Positions 29,865 to 39,969 of a stretch of DNA of 64,000 nucleotides are shown in pieces. The notes below the pieces were generated by a model. That model saw nothing but the letters and a program-made list of their open reading frames with translations, had not been told where the DNA came from and did no database searches. The DNA is from Martensiomyces pterosporus (taxonomy: Eukaryota > Kickxellomycota > Kickxellomycetes > Kickxellales > Kickxellaceae): positions 124,001-188,000 of the forward strand of contig MU603947.1 in NCBI GenBank assembly GCA_025201845.1. Reading direction: 5' to 3'. The first letter of the stretch is position 1. The number at the start of each line of letters is the position of its first letter. A program made the position numbers and the translations under genes.

Positions 29865-32633
29865 ATGTCCACTGAGCTTCGCTTCGACAACCGCGTCGTC
29901 GTCGTCACTGGCGCCGGCGGAGGCCTGGGCAAGGCCTACTCTCTGTTCTTTGCCTCGCGCGGCGCCAAGGTCGTCGTCAACGACCTGGGGGCCGGGCTCA
30001 AGGGCGAGGGCAGCTCCGCGAGCGCGGCGGACCTCGTTGTGGACGAGATCAAGAAGGCCGGCGGGGCTGCGGTGGCCGACTACCACAATGTGCTGGAGGG
30101 CGAGAAGATCATCGAGACTGCCCTGAAGAGCTTTGGCCGCATCGACATCATCATCAACAACGCCGGAATTCTGCGCGACAAATCGTTCAAGAGCATGACC
30201 GACAAGGACTGGGACGACGTGCTGAACGTGCACCTCCACGGCGCCTACAAGCTCACCAAGGCCGCCTGGCCCATCATGCGCAAGCAGAAGTTCGGCCGCA
30301 TCATCATGACGTCGTCCGCTGCCGGCATCTATGGCAACTTTGGGCAGGCCAACTACTCGGCTGCCAAGCAGGCACTCGTTGGCTTCAGCAACTCGCTGGC
30401 ATACGAGGGCGCCAAGTACAACATCACCTCCAACGCCATCGCTCCCCTCGCTGCCTCCCGCATGACCGCCACGGTCATGCCGCAGGAGCTCCTTGATGCC
30501 CTCAAGCCCGAGCTCATCGCGCCCCTCGTCGCCTACCTGACCCACGAGCACACCAAGCAGTCCGGCGGCGTGTATGAGATTGGCGCCGGCAAGATCACCG
30601 CCCACCGCTGGCAGGCGACCGAGGGCGTTGTCTTCAAGGCCGACGACTCGTTTACCCCGGCCGCCGTCAAGGCGCGCTTTGAGGAGATCGACAACTTCGA
30701 TGGGCCCGTCTACTACCCGACCTCGATGAAGGACAGCGACTGGCTGGGCAAGCTGGAGCAGGCCAAGAGCCTGTCCACAAACGCCAAGGGCGAGGAGCTC
30801 CGGTACGACGGCAAGGTCGCCATCATCTCGGGGGCCGGCAACGGGCTGGGCCGTGCATACGCCAGGATGTTTGCCCGCTTCGGCGCCAAGGTCGTCGTCA
30901 ACGACCTGGGCTTCGTCGAGCACGAGGGAAAGAAGGTCCGCGCAGCCGACCTCGTCGTCCAGGACATCGTCAAGGCGGGCGGCGTTGCAGTTGCCAACTA
31001 CGACTCGGTCGAGGAGGGCGAGAAGCTCGTCGACACCGCCATCAAGAGCTTTGGCCGCGTCGACATTGTCATCAACAACGCCGGCATCCTGCGCGACAAG
31101 GCGTTTGTCAACGCCACCCCGCAGGACTGGGATCTCGTCTACCGCGTCCATCTGCGCGGCACTTACAAGGTCACCAAGGCAGCCTGGCCGCACTTTGTCA
31201 AGCAGAAGAGCGGCGTCATCATCAACACCAACTCCTCCGTCGGCATCTTTGGCAACTTTGGCCAGACCAACTACTCGGCGGCCAAGGCCGGCATTCAGGG
31301 CTTCACCAACACCCTGGCCATTGAGGGCGCCAAGTATGGAATCAGGGCCAACGCGATTGCGCCCAACGCCGGCACCGCCATGACTGCTACCATCATGCCC
31401 GCCGAGGTCGTCGAGATGCTCAAGCCCGAGTACGTTGCGCCCCTCGTCGGATATCTCGCCCACGAGTCCACTCCCCACACCGGCAAGCTGTTCCAGGTCG
31501 GCTCGTGCTGGGTGTCGGAGATCCGCCGCCAGCGCTCCGGCGGCGTCGGATTCCCCCTCAACAAGCCCCTCACCCCCGAAGCCATTGAGCAGAAGTGGAA
31601 GAGGATCGTCGACTTTGACGACGGCCGCGCCCACCACGTCGCCAACTCGCGCGAGAGCTCGTCGGAGCTCCTGGAGAACGCATCCAACACCGAGGAGGAC
31701 GAGGGCGAGGACGAGGAGAAGGTCGATCTGGCCGGCGCCTACGCCTCGAAGAGCGAGCCGCAGAGCTTCGACTACACCAAGCGCGACGTCTCCCTGTATG
31801 CCCTGGGCATCGGTGCCTCGCGCCAGGACCTGCCCCTTGTCTACGAGAACAGCGACAGCTTCCAGACGTTCCCCACATACGCCGTCATCCCGGCCTTCTC
31901 TGTCGGCCAGGACCTGACCGAGTTCCTCCCCTCGTTCAACCCCATGATGCTGCTCCACGGCGAGCAGTTCATTGAGGTCCACCGCCCCATCCCCACCGAG
32001 GGCCGCCTGATGTGCACGCCGCAGATCGTCGACATCCAGGACAAGGGCAAGGGCCTGACCGTCACCGGCCGCCTCACCATGACCGACAGGCACAACAACG
32101 TCGTCGCCGTCTCGGAGTCCACCTCGTTCATCCGCGGCCTCGGCGGGTTCAGCAAGAAGCCCGGATACACCGCCGTCAAGGGTCCCGAGCGCCCCGCCGC
32201 CGCCACTGCCCTCAATGCTGCTCCCAAGCGCTCGCCCGATGCCGTGTACTCGCAGAAGACGACCGAGGAGCAGGCCGCCATCTACCGCCTGTCGGGCGAC
32301 TACAACCCCCTGCACATTGACCCGGAGATGTCGAAGCTTGGCGGATTCAAGACCCCTATCCTCCACGGCCTCTGCACCTTCGGCCACGCCGCTCGCCATG
32401 TTGTCAAGCTGGCTGCCAACAACGATGCATCGAAGCTGAAGAGCGTCAAGGCCCGCTTCTCCTCGCCCGTCATCCCCGGCGAGACCCTCGAGACCAGCGT
32501 GTGGGCCGACAAGGCGAACCCCAAGAAGGTCTTTTTCCAGGTGCGCGTGGTTGAGCGCGACGTCATTGCTATCTCCAACGCGGCTGCCGAGTTCTCGGCT
32601 CCCGTCGCCATTGCTTCCAACCCCAAGCTCTAA
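29865..32633 (+). CDS. FOX2: Peroxisomal multifunctional beta-oxidation enzyme FOX2
   Basis: Hydrates trans-2-enoyl-CoA to the D-3-hydroxy form and oxidises it to 3-keto in peroxisomes. 922 residues with the fungal order: dehydrogenase A (about 5-250; VVVVTGAGGGLGKAYS, Y164-x3-K168), dehydrogenase B (about 312-560; AIISGAGNGLGRAYAR, Y470-x3-K474), then the hydratase 2 region (about 640-920; RLSGDYNPLHIDPEMSK with D812, N814 and H817, then TPILHGLCTFG). Both Tyr/Lys pairs are kept, so both dehydrogenase sites look active. The C-terminus SNPKL is a variant PTS1. Codon use is extremely GC-ending, suggesting strong expression, and this creates a 979-codon antisense open frame. Single exon. Secure. 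Confidence 0.97.
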   Translation: MSTELRFDNRVVVVTGAGGGLGKAYSLFFASRGAKVVVNDLGAGLKGEGSSASAADLVVDEIKKAGGAAVADYHNVLEGEKIIETALKSFGRIDIIINNAGILRDKSFKSMTDKDWDDVLNVHLHGAYKLTKAAWPIMRKQKFGRIIMTSSAAGIYGNFGQANYSAAKQALVGFSNSLAYEGAKYNITSNAIAPLAASRMTATVMPQELLDALKPELIAPLVAYLTHEHTKQSGGVYEIGAGKITAHRWQATEGVVFKADDSFTPAAVKARFEEIDNFDGPVYYPTSMKDSDWLGKLEQAKSLSTNAKGEELRYDGKVAIISGAGNGLGRAYARMFARFGAKVVVNDLGFVEHEGKKVRAADLVVQDIVKAGGVAVANYDSVEEGEKLVDTAIKSFGRVDIVINNAGILRDKAFVNATPQDWDLVYRVHLRGTYKVTKAAWPHFVKQKSGVIINTNSSVGIFGNFGQTNYSAAKAGIQGFTNTLAIEGAKYGIRANAIAPNAGTAMTATIMPAEVVEMLKPEYVAPLVGYLAHESTPHTGKLFQVGSCWVSEIRRQRSGGVGFPLNKPLTPEAIEQKWKRIVDFDDGRAHHVANSRESSSELLENASNTEEDEGEDEEKVDLAGAYASKSEPQSFDYTKRDVSLYALGIGASRQDLPLVYENSDSFQTFPTYAVIPAFSVGQDLTEFLPSFNPMMLLHGEQFIEVHRPIPTEGRLMCTPQIVDIQDKGKGLTVTGRLTMTDRHNNVVAVSESTSFIRGLGGFSKKPGYTAVKGPERPAAATALNAAPKRSPDAVYSQKTTEEQAAIYRLSGDYNPLHIDPEMSKLGGFKTPILHGLCTFGHAARHVVKLAANNDASKLKSVKARFSSPVIPGETLETSVWADKANPKKVFFQVRVVERDVIAISNAAAEFSAPVAIASNPKL

Positions 32634-32812
32634 GCAGTGCTGGCGGGTTGTTTTTCTGTCCCTTGTTTTCATCATTATCAGGCATTCCAGTGTAATTCAG
32701 CTTTTATAAAAGAATATCGCAACTACCTTGCAGAACGGCGGTGGCAGCGTGTCGAGTATTTGTGACAGTGGCATGCGTGTGTGCAGGCGCAGCTAGCTGG
32801 GATGGGCGTCGC

Positions 32813-35800
32813 CTAGTGGTGCGGCATGCGCGAGAGCGTGTGAAGGCTGTCCGCGATCTTGGAGTACTCGCCCAGCCTCGAAGCCATTGCCGCCTTCTGC
32901 GCCCTCAGCTCCTCATTCGCCCTCCTCTCGCTCTCCGCCTGCGCCTCCAGCTCCCTGACCCTGGCAACAGCCTCGCCCAGGGCCGCCTCCAGCCTCCTGA
33001 TGTCCTCGCCCATTCCCGCGTGTCTCTCCTCCCACTTGCCCTGCCTCACGCCAAACGCATCCTGCATCTCCTGCTGCTTCTCGGCCATCTGCAGCAGCTG
33101 CTGGCGCGTCTCCCGACCCAGACTCTCGCTCTCCTCGAGGTGGTCGCGGGTCTTCATGCACTCCTCCTTCCACTCCCGGGCATCCTCCAGGGCCCGCTGG
33201 CACTTGGTTTGGAGGTCCGTGTGTGTGGACTCCAAGGACCCGTGCTCCGCTAGCAGGCGGTCGATGTTTGACTGCTTTTGCTGGAGTTCGGCCGCTTGCC
33301 GTGCATGCTCCGACTGGAGGTGCTGGAGCTCCGTGCGCAGATCGCCGATTTCCTCCTCGGCGTCAAGGAGGTCCTCGCGCTCCTGCTGCAGACGCTGCTG
33401 GAACATGGTGCGGGTGCTGAGGAGCTCCATGGCGTGCTTGCGCTGGAGCGCTGCGGGTGTCCGGATGCCGCCAAGAAGCAGGTGCAAGGAGGCCGAATCG
33501 GGGCGAGTGCGGGTCGAGGGCTCGGGCGATACAAGCGCGCGTGCCTGGCGGACCAGCTGCCTAATACTAGAGAGCTGCGACATTTGGGTGTCAGAGGCAG
33601 TAGAGGCGGACGCCACGAGAGTCGCTGCGAGCTCGGCCTCGCACGAGCGTGCCCACTGTCGCAGCAGAGCGATCTGCAGTAGACCCACCGTCGATGCATC
33701 CGACCGACCCAGATCATGGCTACTCGCCGAGATCCCCAAACCCTCAGCACCGTTTGTCACTCTGCCGTCAGCGGCATTGGCTGCTGCAGCCACCCGCATC
33801 TCGTCGATGGCAATGACCTGGCGGTGGACAGGCGGGCTCTCCCTGGGCGACTGTGGGTTTGACGAGTGCTCCGATTCCGACGGAGTAGCCACACTCGGTG
33901 CAACGTGCTTTTGCTGCTGTTGCTGCTGCTGTTTTTCGTTGACTGCCGACGGCAGGATCTGCTGCTCAGCGAAGATATCGTAAATATCGCGGTACATTGC
34001 ATGGGCCAGCAGGTCCTGTGGGTTCTCGATTGTCCTTTGGCACACATCCGATGCCCACTTGCCGACAGACAGCAGGGCACCTTGGTCGAGCCACTTGTCC
34101 CACTGCCTGCGGAACACCTCGCACTTGGAAGCAAGGCCAGCAGCCGTGTGGATCACCGGCTTTGCCACCCAGTAGTAGCTGGCAGTGGTGTAGCGGTACC
34201 TGGCATAGATGCTCTGCACCTTTGCAGGCTGTGCGAAACTAGCTATGCTTGCCTCAGCACTGCCGCTGCCGGGATCTCTGACGATGTGGAACGGGTCTCT
34301 GCCCTCGCCCTTATCGCCGGCACCTTCAGCGCCTGCGGTGCTGACGATGGGGTCGAGTGCCTGTGATACCACTTGCATGAGATCGTCTGCCCAGTATGCC
34401 GACTCGGGGGTTTCGGGCAGGCTCAGCGCAGCGACAAGGAACTCAACCACGTGCTGGCGCACACCGTCGCTGCAGTTGACGAACCACCCACACCCGCTCT
34501 CGTCGCTTGACACTCGGGGCCACGCGCTGCTCTCGGGACGGTCCACTGCTGCATCCTCCGAGCTCTGCTGCTGCTTGCTGCCCGCGTTTGCAGCGAACTG
34601 GGGCACTGTGTATGCGGCGTCTTCGATCCCCGAGAGCACAATATCAAAGATCTCCGCGACAATAGATGTTGCGTCTGCCGCTGCCGCCGTCCCCTGCTGT
34701 GTTTCATTCGACGCATTTGAGTGGTTGCCCTCGTGTGCGCTGGTCAGGGCCAGCACTAGCGGCGACCCTCTGTACGCTGCGTGGGCGAGTATCGGGTTGA
34801 CGGTGCGCAGCAGCGGGACCACATACCGGCGGTCGAGCTTGGCCATAGACACCACGTGGTCGACGGCAGCGGCCATCTCCGTTGACTGGGAGAACCGCTT
34901 GCTGACCCCGTCGTCGGAAGTGACAACAGCATTCACCACGCCGGCGATAGCGTTGAGCACACGCAAGTCGTCACTGACAAGCGCCGCATCCCCGGATGAA
35001 TGCGGGTCTGCTGCCTGGCAGTTCAGACACAGGTCGGAGACGAGGACGAGTGTGCGGCCAATGTGTGCGTCGTCAAAGAGCTTTCCTCTTAGGCCGTCTG
35101 CAAGAACAGAGAGTGGCGTAGGCTTGCTCCCGCCGCCTGCCCCGCGTGGGTGCAAGAGGAGCCGTGTGAGGATGTGTAGTGCGGGGGCAGTAATTCCGGG
35201 CGAGGGCTTGCTGAGCAGCTTGATTATATGGCGGGTGAAGCGGCGCAGGGACTCCAGCGAAGACAGGGTGTCAAGGGAGTCTGCCTCGTACTGCTCCAGC
35301 AGCTGGGCCAGTAGCGAGAGCAGCTGGGGGACATTGTCCGTGGACCCATCCATTATCGCATCGACAATTGCCCTCACCAGGGATGCAACCTTTCCCTGTT
35401 CGCTGTAGCGGCTGAGCGAGCGAATGGCGGACAGCAGCTCTGCGTGGCTGTCCACCTGCCCGCTGCCCTGCTGCGTGAGGGAGAGCAGAGTTTGGAGGGT
35501 GCCTGACTCCATTGAGCAAATATCCGCCGGCGAAGCCCACCCTTCCTCCCTGCTGCCGTGTAGAATGTCTGATAGCATGACTGCAGATCCAGCTGTTGTC
35601 TGCGAGGAGAGCAATTGTACCAAAAAGGCCCCCGAGTGCAGTTGTACTGTGGGAGCGCCAGTATGTGGATGTGTGAAGATGACATGGGAGGAGGCAGAAG
35701 ACGCATGTGCATGTGCATTGTCCTTGCTGTCCCGCAGTGCATAGGAAGCACTATCGCCTGCTGCCCCATGCTGCGCCGGCAGCTGTGCGGATTGCGTGTC

Positions 35801-36025
35801 CAGGAGCGAAACCGCGGACAGCAGGCCCAGGTACGATGGGTGGATAAGACGGAGGCACCCGCGGATGTCGGAGGACGACGCATAGAGCGAGCACAGGTTG
35901 CTTAGCGCCTGTGTGCTGCTGAGATCGCTGCTGGCTGTGGCGCCCAAAAGCTCAAGCAAGGGGTCGTTCCCCTGTGGCCGCAAGGCTGCATCTGTCTCCG
36001 GCGCTGCTATCATCAGCGGGAGCAT
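32813..36025 (-). CDS. Armadillo-like plus coiled-coil protein, CIP2A-like
   Basis: A 1070-residue protein starting MLPLMIAAPETDA at 36025; the frame is open to 36490 but the extra part is low-complexity and crosses a probable promoter. Residues 1-700 are helical-repeat-like (LLELLGATASSDLSSTQAL, LLSLLAQLLEQYEADSL, LRRFTRHIIKLLSK). After a poly-Gln stretch and a Ser-rich linker, residues about 860-1060 form a strong coiled coil (RLQQEREDLLDAEEEIGDL through ERRANEELRAQKAAM). It ends KIADSLHTLSRMPHH. This plan, and the short hydrophobic HTLSRM end, recall CIP2A, an inhibitor of PP2A-B56 in animals. The similarity is architectural and the call is tentative; a Uso1/p115-like tether is the main alternative. 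Confidence 0.6.
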   Translation of the reverse strand: MLPLMIAAPETDAALRPQGNDPLLELLGATASSDLSSTQALSNLCSLYASSSDIRGCLRLIHPSYLGLLSAVSLLDTQSAQLPAQHGAAGDSASYALRDSKDNAHAHASSASSHVIFTHPHTGAPTVQLHSGAFLVQLLSSQTTAGSAVMLSDILHGSREEGWASPADICSMESGTLQTLLSLTQQGSGQVDSHAELLSAIRSLSRYSEQGKVASLVRAIVDAIMDGSTDNVPQLLSLLAQLLEQYEADSLDTLSSLESLRRFTRHIIKLLSKPSPGITAPALHILTRLLLHPRGAGGGSKPTPLSVLADGLRGKLFDDAHIGRTLVLVSDLCLNCQAADPHSSGDAALVSDDLRVLNAIAGVVNAVVTSDDGVSKRFSQSTEMAAAVDHVVSMAKLDRRYVVPLLRTVNPILAHAAYRGSPLVLALTSAHEGNHSNASNETQQGTAAAADATSIVAEIFDIVLSGIEDAAYTVPQFAANAGSKQQQSSEDAAVDRPESSAWPRVSSDESGCGWFVNCSDGVRQHVVEFLVAALSLPETPESAYWADDLMQVVSQALDPIVSTAGAEGAGDKGEGRDPFHIVRDPGSGSAEASIASFAQPAKVQSIYARYRYTTASYYWVAKPVIHTAAGLASKCEVFRRQWDKWLDQGALLSVGKWASDVCQRTIENPQDLLAHAMYRDIYDIFAEQQILPSAVNEKQQQQQQQKHVAPSVATPSESEHSSNPQSPRESPPVHRQVIAIDEMRVAAAANAADGRVTNGAEGLGISASSHDLGRSDASTVGLLQIALLRQWARSCEAELAATLVASASTASDTQMSQLSSIRQLVRQARALVSPEPSTRTRPDSASLHLLLGGIRTPAALQRKHAMELLSTRTMFQQRLQQEREDLLDAEEEIGDLRTELQHLQSEHARQAAELQQKQSNIDRLLAEHGSLESTHTDLQTKCQRALEDAREWKEECMKTRDHLEESESLGRETRQQLLQMAEKQQEMQDAFGVRQGKWEERHAGMGEDIRRLEAALGEAVARVRELEAQAESERRANEELRAQKAAMASRLGEYSKIADSLHTLSRMPHH

Positions 36026-36922
36026 TGTTTCGCTTTCACAAAGCAAAGAAACGAGGCAGGCTGAAAAGCTGAGGATATCTCTGGAAAAAAGTGGAAAAGG
36101 GAGAGCAGCAGGGGGGCGTGTTGTGTACCAGCGGCGCTGCCTCCCAGGAGCTCGGTATAAATAGCAGGGGGTGTCGCTGCCGTCACACGCTGTCCGTCTG
36201 CGTGTGTATGGCACAAGGAGAGGAATATGAGAGTACAGGATAGTGTAGAGCAGGAGCAGGAAGCAGGAGCAGGAAGCAGAGGCAGGGTAGGGCCTCTGGC
36301 TACTGGCAACAATGGCTGTGCCTTCTGGGCAGCAGTAGCGCTTGCTTCTGTTGACTCGAGCGGTATTGACAACAAGGATGTCCCCTACTGCCTTGCCACC
36401 TGCCAAAGAAGCCACTGCGCCTGCGCTTTGAGCAGAGCGCAAAGCACGAGACAGGGCAGGCCACAATGCGCTTGCTGCTGCTGCCCTCATTCACCACGCA
36501 TATCCGGGAGGGAGCGACTGAGGTCACAACACTCGAAGGATCAGGGGATGTGGATGAGGAAGAAAAGCTCCACTGCCGTATATATTTTTTTCGCCACTAC
36601 GTGTGCGGCAATAGAGACACCCCACCTGCCTATCTGTCTGGGCTGTGTTTCTCCTTTCCTTCTCGCTCTCTTTTTTTGCCCTCGGACATTTTGTATCGCC
36701 TTGTTTCAATTTAAACATTTGCCTGAGCACCCACTTGCTCCCATTGCACCAAGTATCAGGGAATTTTGTAGCAGCAAGATTGCGCTTTGACTTTTACTCC
36801 AACGACAATTGCTCTGCTCTTTTCTTGCTTCCCAATTGGCACCTTGTCAGCGCAAAGCCCCGTATTACTACTTAGCCTCTTGTTAGCAAGCACACCACGC
36901 CTCTATATTCTATAAGCCAAGG
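36026..36922. other. Shared promoter, CIP2A-like gene (-) and endosulfine (+)
   Basis: 897 bases between divergent genes. TATAAATA on + lies at 36156-36163; it is not clear which gene it serves. No gene or RNA is recognised. Confidence 0.5.
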
Positions 36923-37682
36923 ATGCTTCCAGCCAAGCAGCAAAAGGTCGACTTGAGCGTAAGTATCGACTATATGTCACCGCTACTGCCGTCGATGCTG
37001 GGCAGCAAAAAAAAAAAAAAAGGTGACTTTTTGCTCGCAGATAGCCCTTAGGCTGCACGAAGCTAACGACATGACTCTATTGCACGGCTGTAGAAGCTCT
37101 CGGAGGAGGAGAAGGCGCAGTTTCGCAAGTACGGCCGGCTTCCAGCAAACAAAAACGTTCTCACCCAGCGACTAAAGGTAAGAGCAGCAGACAGCCAAGA
37201 GCAGCTGCGCGCTGTATGCTGTGCCACCTCCACTGAGTGCGCTTTTCTAACGCTCCTCTCTCCCTCCCTCTCTCCCTCTCTGCCTGCTGTGGCTATCAAC
37301 GTAGGAGCGCAAGTACTTTGACAGCGGCGACTACGCACTGTCGAAGGCAGGGAAAACCGAGGAGACAGTCGGCGAGAAGCACCCGTCGCCCGAATCAATC
37401 CCGCACCACCCGACGATGATGGCGCCGCCGCCGCTGGCCAGCTCGCCGAGCTCAACAGTAAATGTGGTGCCGATTGCCACTGGAATCAACTCGAATACGA
37501 TGCTCAACCCCTCGGGGCTCTCGCCTCCATCGGAACACCAGCTCCATCCTGCACTGGGCCACTTGCATGGCGGCCATCTGCCCAACCCCTCGGCTGCGTC
37601 TGCTGCTGGCGGGCCGATCAAACCGCCGTTTGAGCGCCGTGTCTCGCAACCGTCGGGTCTCCAGTATCGCACCAAGGAGTAA
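36923..37682 (+). CDS. IGO1: Endosulfine (ENSA/ARPP-19, Igo1 type)
   Basis: When phosphorylated by a Greatwall/Rim15 kinase it inhibits PP2A-B55, controlling mitotic entry or quiescence. Three exons, 36923-36958, 37094-37177 and 37305-37682, with introns gtaagt..tgtag and gtaaga..cgtag, both phase 0, giving 165 residues: MLPAKQQKVDLS, then KLSEEEKAQFRKYGRLPANKNVLTQRLK, then ERKYFDSGDYALSKAGK. FDSGDYAL holds the target Ser (residue 46). The long Pro/Ser-rich tail, ending QYRTKE, is fungus-specific. No single open frame covers it; the first two exons were found by eye from the conserved core. A 3' splice site after a 13-A run (37009-37021) marks intron 1. Secure for the core. Confidence 0.92.
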
Positions 37683-37989
37683 GCGGCTCCCCGGTGGCTA
37701 ATGGGTGGAATGTGTGATTGTGTACTTGTTTTGCCTCATACTCTTTTCTTCTTTTTCTGTTCTGCTCCATTCCATTTCCACTCAAACTCCGACGGCCCAG
37801 CCACCCCTCGAGGCCCATTCTGCTCGCTCCTTTGCCTTTTCACTTTGTTCTTCATCAACCTTGTTTCAATTCCCTCCTTTTTCTGCTCCTGTGTGATCTG
37901 TCCATTGTTTTTTTTTTCTGGTGGACGTTCTAAAAACAAAAATACCATGCCTTGAGTGCTCCCCATTCTAGTCGCGGCGTGGTGGGTAT
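37683..37989. other. Convergent intergenic region, endosulfine (+) to ITFG1 (-)
   Basis: 307 bases of pyrimidine-rich 3' flanks with a T9 run near 37910. No gene is seen. Confidence 0.6.
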
Positions 37990-39969
37990 TTACAGAGCAT
38001 CAAAGTTGATCGAGTGCAACGCCCGCTGCTTCTCTCGCTGATCGGCCCTGCGTTCCAGGCTGCCGAGCGCAAACACAGTGATGGCCAAAAGCCCCATGGA
38101 CGACAGCAGCGTGGCCAGAATGTACGGCGTAGACTGCGACCTGTTCATGTAGAGCTCCAGCCGCCAATCGCCAGTGGTGTTGGACGGGAACACCACCACC
38201 TGGGAGTTGGGGATCAGCCCCTCAAAGGACCTCTCGTGGCGGCCCATCTGGCTCGTTGATCCAACGGAAAAGTCCTCGATGTAGTTGTTCGTTCTCCCGA
38301 TCCCGATGATCGTATAGGGCGTGTACAGCGCGCGGTACGCAGTCTGCGGCACCTGGAGCGACTGCGCCACGTGCTTCTTGCCCGAGTCGCTGACCAGGAG
38401 GTACTTGAACGAAGGACCCGGCAGATACCCGACGTAGGACCTCACGTGCTTGTCGCTTGGACACACCAGCGCCTTGACAAAGAACGCGTCGGTGAAGAAG
38501 TTGTTGTAGATCGCAGCAATGCGCTTTTCTCCCTTTGCGTCGAGGTAATAGACGAGCATGTCCACTGTGCCCCCATTGTCGATGTCGAAAAACGCCACGT
38601 CCTGCGGGCGACCCAGCTTCTCCAGCACCGCAACGCCGTTGCTTACCGCCGTAAACCAGCGCCAGTCCACCTTAGCCCCGCTGGCCGATGTGCAGTTTGT
38701 GCACTTGACCGACTTCAGCAGCCGCACATGCGTGTCCTTCTTTCCCTGCTTCGTGATGAACGCCATGTCGGGGAACCCGTCCAGATTGAAGTCCGCCAGC
38801 CGAATAGCCGGCGGCGCCTGGCCCTGGAAGTCGTCAATCGAGTCCAGCAAGACCTCCCCCGGCCAGTAATTCGAAATGTCCAGAATCTGGGCATCCGCCA
38901 GGGAGAACGAAAAGGCGGGGTCTGCCTCGCAGATGCGGTCGAACTTGCGGCAGCTCCCCTGCTTGCGCACGCCGACGCACAGGGGCCGCTGCTTGTTGTA
39001 CATAACGTATATCTGCGGCTTGCCCAGAATGGGGATGACCATGTCGAGGCTGCCATCAGCATTGATGTCGGCAAAGGACACGGGTCCGGCATTCGAGGGC
39101 AGCTTGCCGGTCTGGGAGTACACGAACCCCGCGGGCGAGTTGGTCCAGATCTGGTACTCCTCGCTGCCCTCGCAGACGATGAACAGGTCTGCGAGGCAGT
39201 CGCCGTCCAGATCAACAAATGCGCTTGAGTGCGGGCTGGCTGGCTTGCACATGGCCGTGCTGTTTGCAAACGAGGGCGAGTCGAACGGCCGCAGCGAAAA
39301 CAGCGCCTCAGCGTCCCTACGCCTCTTCGTGCTGCTTGTCTGCGGTGCCTGGCTCGCCTGGGACTGGTGCTCGCCATTGGGCAGGTTGGTCCACACCCAC
39401 GTGGCTGGCGCCGACGCATTGTCCCTCTGGTCCCAGGACACGCCCAGCAGGTCCACGCGTGCATCTCCGTTGTAATCGAACGCAAACGGCAGCGCGCCAG
39501 TCGACGGCGGCAGCGAGCCTGCCTTGGCAAACCCCTTTGTGCTGTCGCCCAGGTACAGCTGCATAAACAGCTCGCCCCCTGTGTCCTTCTTCTTCTGCCC
39601 CTGCACTATCAAATCCAGGTTGCCGTCCATGTCAAAGTCGCCCGGTATAACGTTGCTAATGAGAAGGTCGCTGTCCACGGTGATGTCGGCTGATTCGAGG
39701 TGTGCGTAGGCTTTGTCCCTGTTCTGCCATGTCCACAGCTGGACCGTGTGCTGGTCAGGCGTTATCAGGAACAGGTCCGTGTGCTGGTCCTTGTTGAAAT
39801 CGCCAAAGGCTGCCGGCGTGCCGCGCGAATTCTCAAGGCCAACTCTGACTTCGTACAGCTGGTCCAATTTGAAGCGGAACTTTTGCGCGGCCAGGCTGTT
39901 TGCGCTGCCGGCTAGCGCGAGTGCAGAGACGAGGAGCCGCAGCCAGGAGGGCCTCTTGGGTGCTGCCAT
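37990..39969 (-). CDS. ITFG1: ITFG1/TIP (LINKIN) FG-GAP membrane protein
   Basis: Type I membrane protein of 659 residues. The signal peptide is within residues 1-27 (PSWLRLLVSALALAGSANSLA). FG-GAP/VCBS beta-propeller repeats with Asp-rich calcium loops follow: FGDFNKDQHTDLFL, PGDFDMDGNLDLIV, DYNGDARVDLLGV, FVDLDGDCLADLFI, FADINADGSLDMVI, LADFNLDGFPDMAF and FFDIDNGGTVDMLV. One membrane helix near the C-terminus (YILATLLSSMGLLAITVFAL) precedes a short basic tail. This is the T-cell immunomodulatory protein/LINKIN architecture. In animals it is linked to cell adhesion and RUVBL proteins; the fungal role is unknown. Single exon. Family secure. Confidence 0.93.
   Translation of the reverse strand: MAAPKRPSWLRLLVSALALAGSANSLAAQKFRFKLDQLYEVRVGLENSRGTPAAFGDFNKDQHTDLFLITPDQHTVQLWTWQNRDKAYAHLESADITVDSDLLISNVIPGDFDMDGNLDLIVQGQKKKDTGGELFMQLYLGDSTKGFAKAGSLPPSTGALPFAFDYNGDARVDLLGVSWDQRDNASAPATWVWTNLPNGEHQSQASQAPQTSSTKRRRDAEALFSLRPFDSPSFANSTAMCKPASPHSSAFVDLDGDCLADLFIVCEGSEEYQIWTNSPAGFVYSQTGKLPSNAGPVSFADINADGSLDMVIPILGKPQIYVMYNKQRPLCVGVRKQGSCRKFDRICEADPAFSFSLADAQILDISNYWPGEVLLDSIDDFQGQAPPAIRLADFNLDGFPDMAFITKQGKKDTHVRLLKSVKCTNCTSASGAKVDWRWFTAVSNGVAVLEKLGRPQDVAFFDIDNGGTVDMLVYYLDAKGEKRIAAIYNNFFTDAFFVKALVCPSDKHVRSYVGYLPGPSFKYLLVSDSGKKHVAQSLQVPQTAYRALYTPYTIIGIGRTNNYIEDFSVGSTSQMGRHERSFEGLIPNSQVVVFPSNTTGDWRLELYMNRSQSTPYILATLLSSMGLLAITVFALGSLERRADQREKQRALHSINFDAL

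Noticed and set aside
29736..32675. 979-codon open frame antisense to FOX2
   Set aside because: It mirrors the whole FOX2 coding region. FOX2 codons end almost always in C or G, which removes stops from one antisense frame. The translation is Gly/Val/Asp/Leu-rich without any motif.
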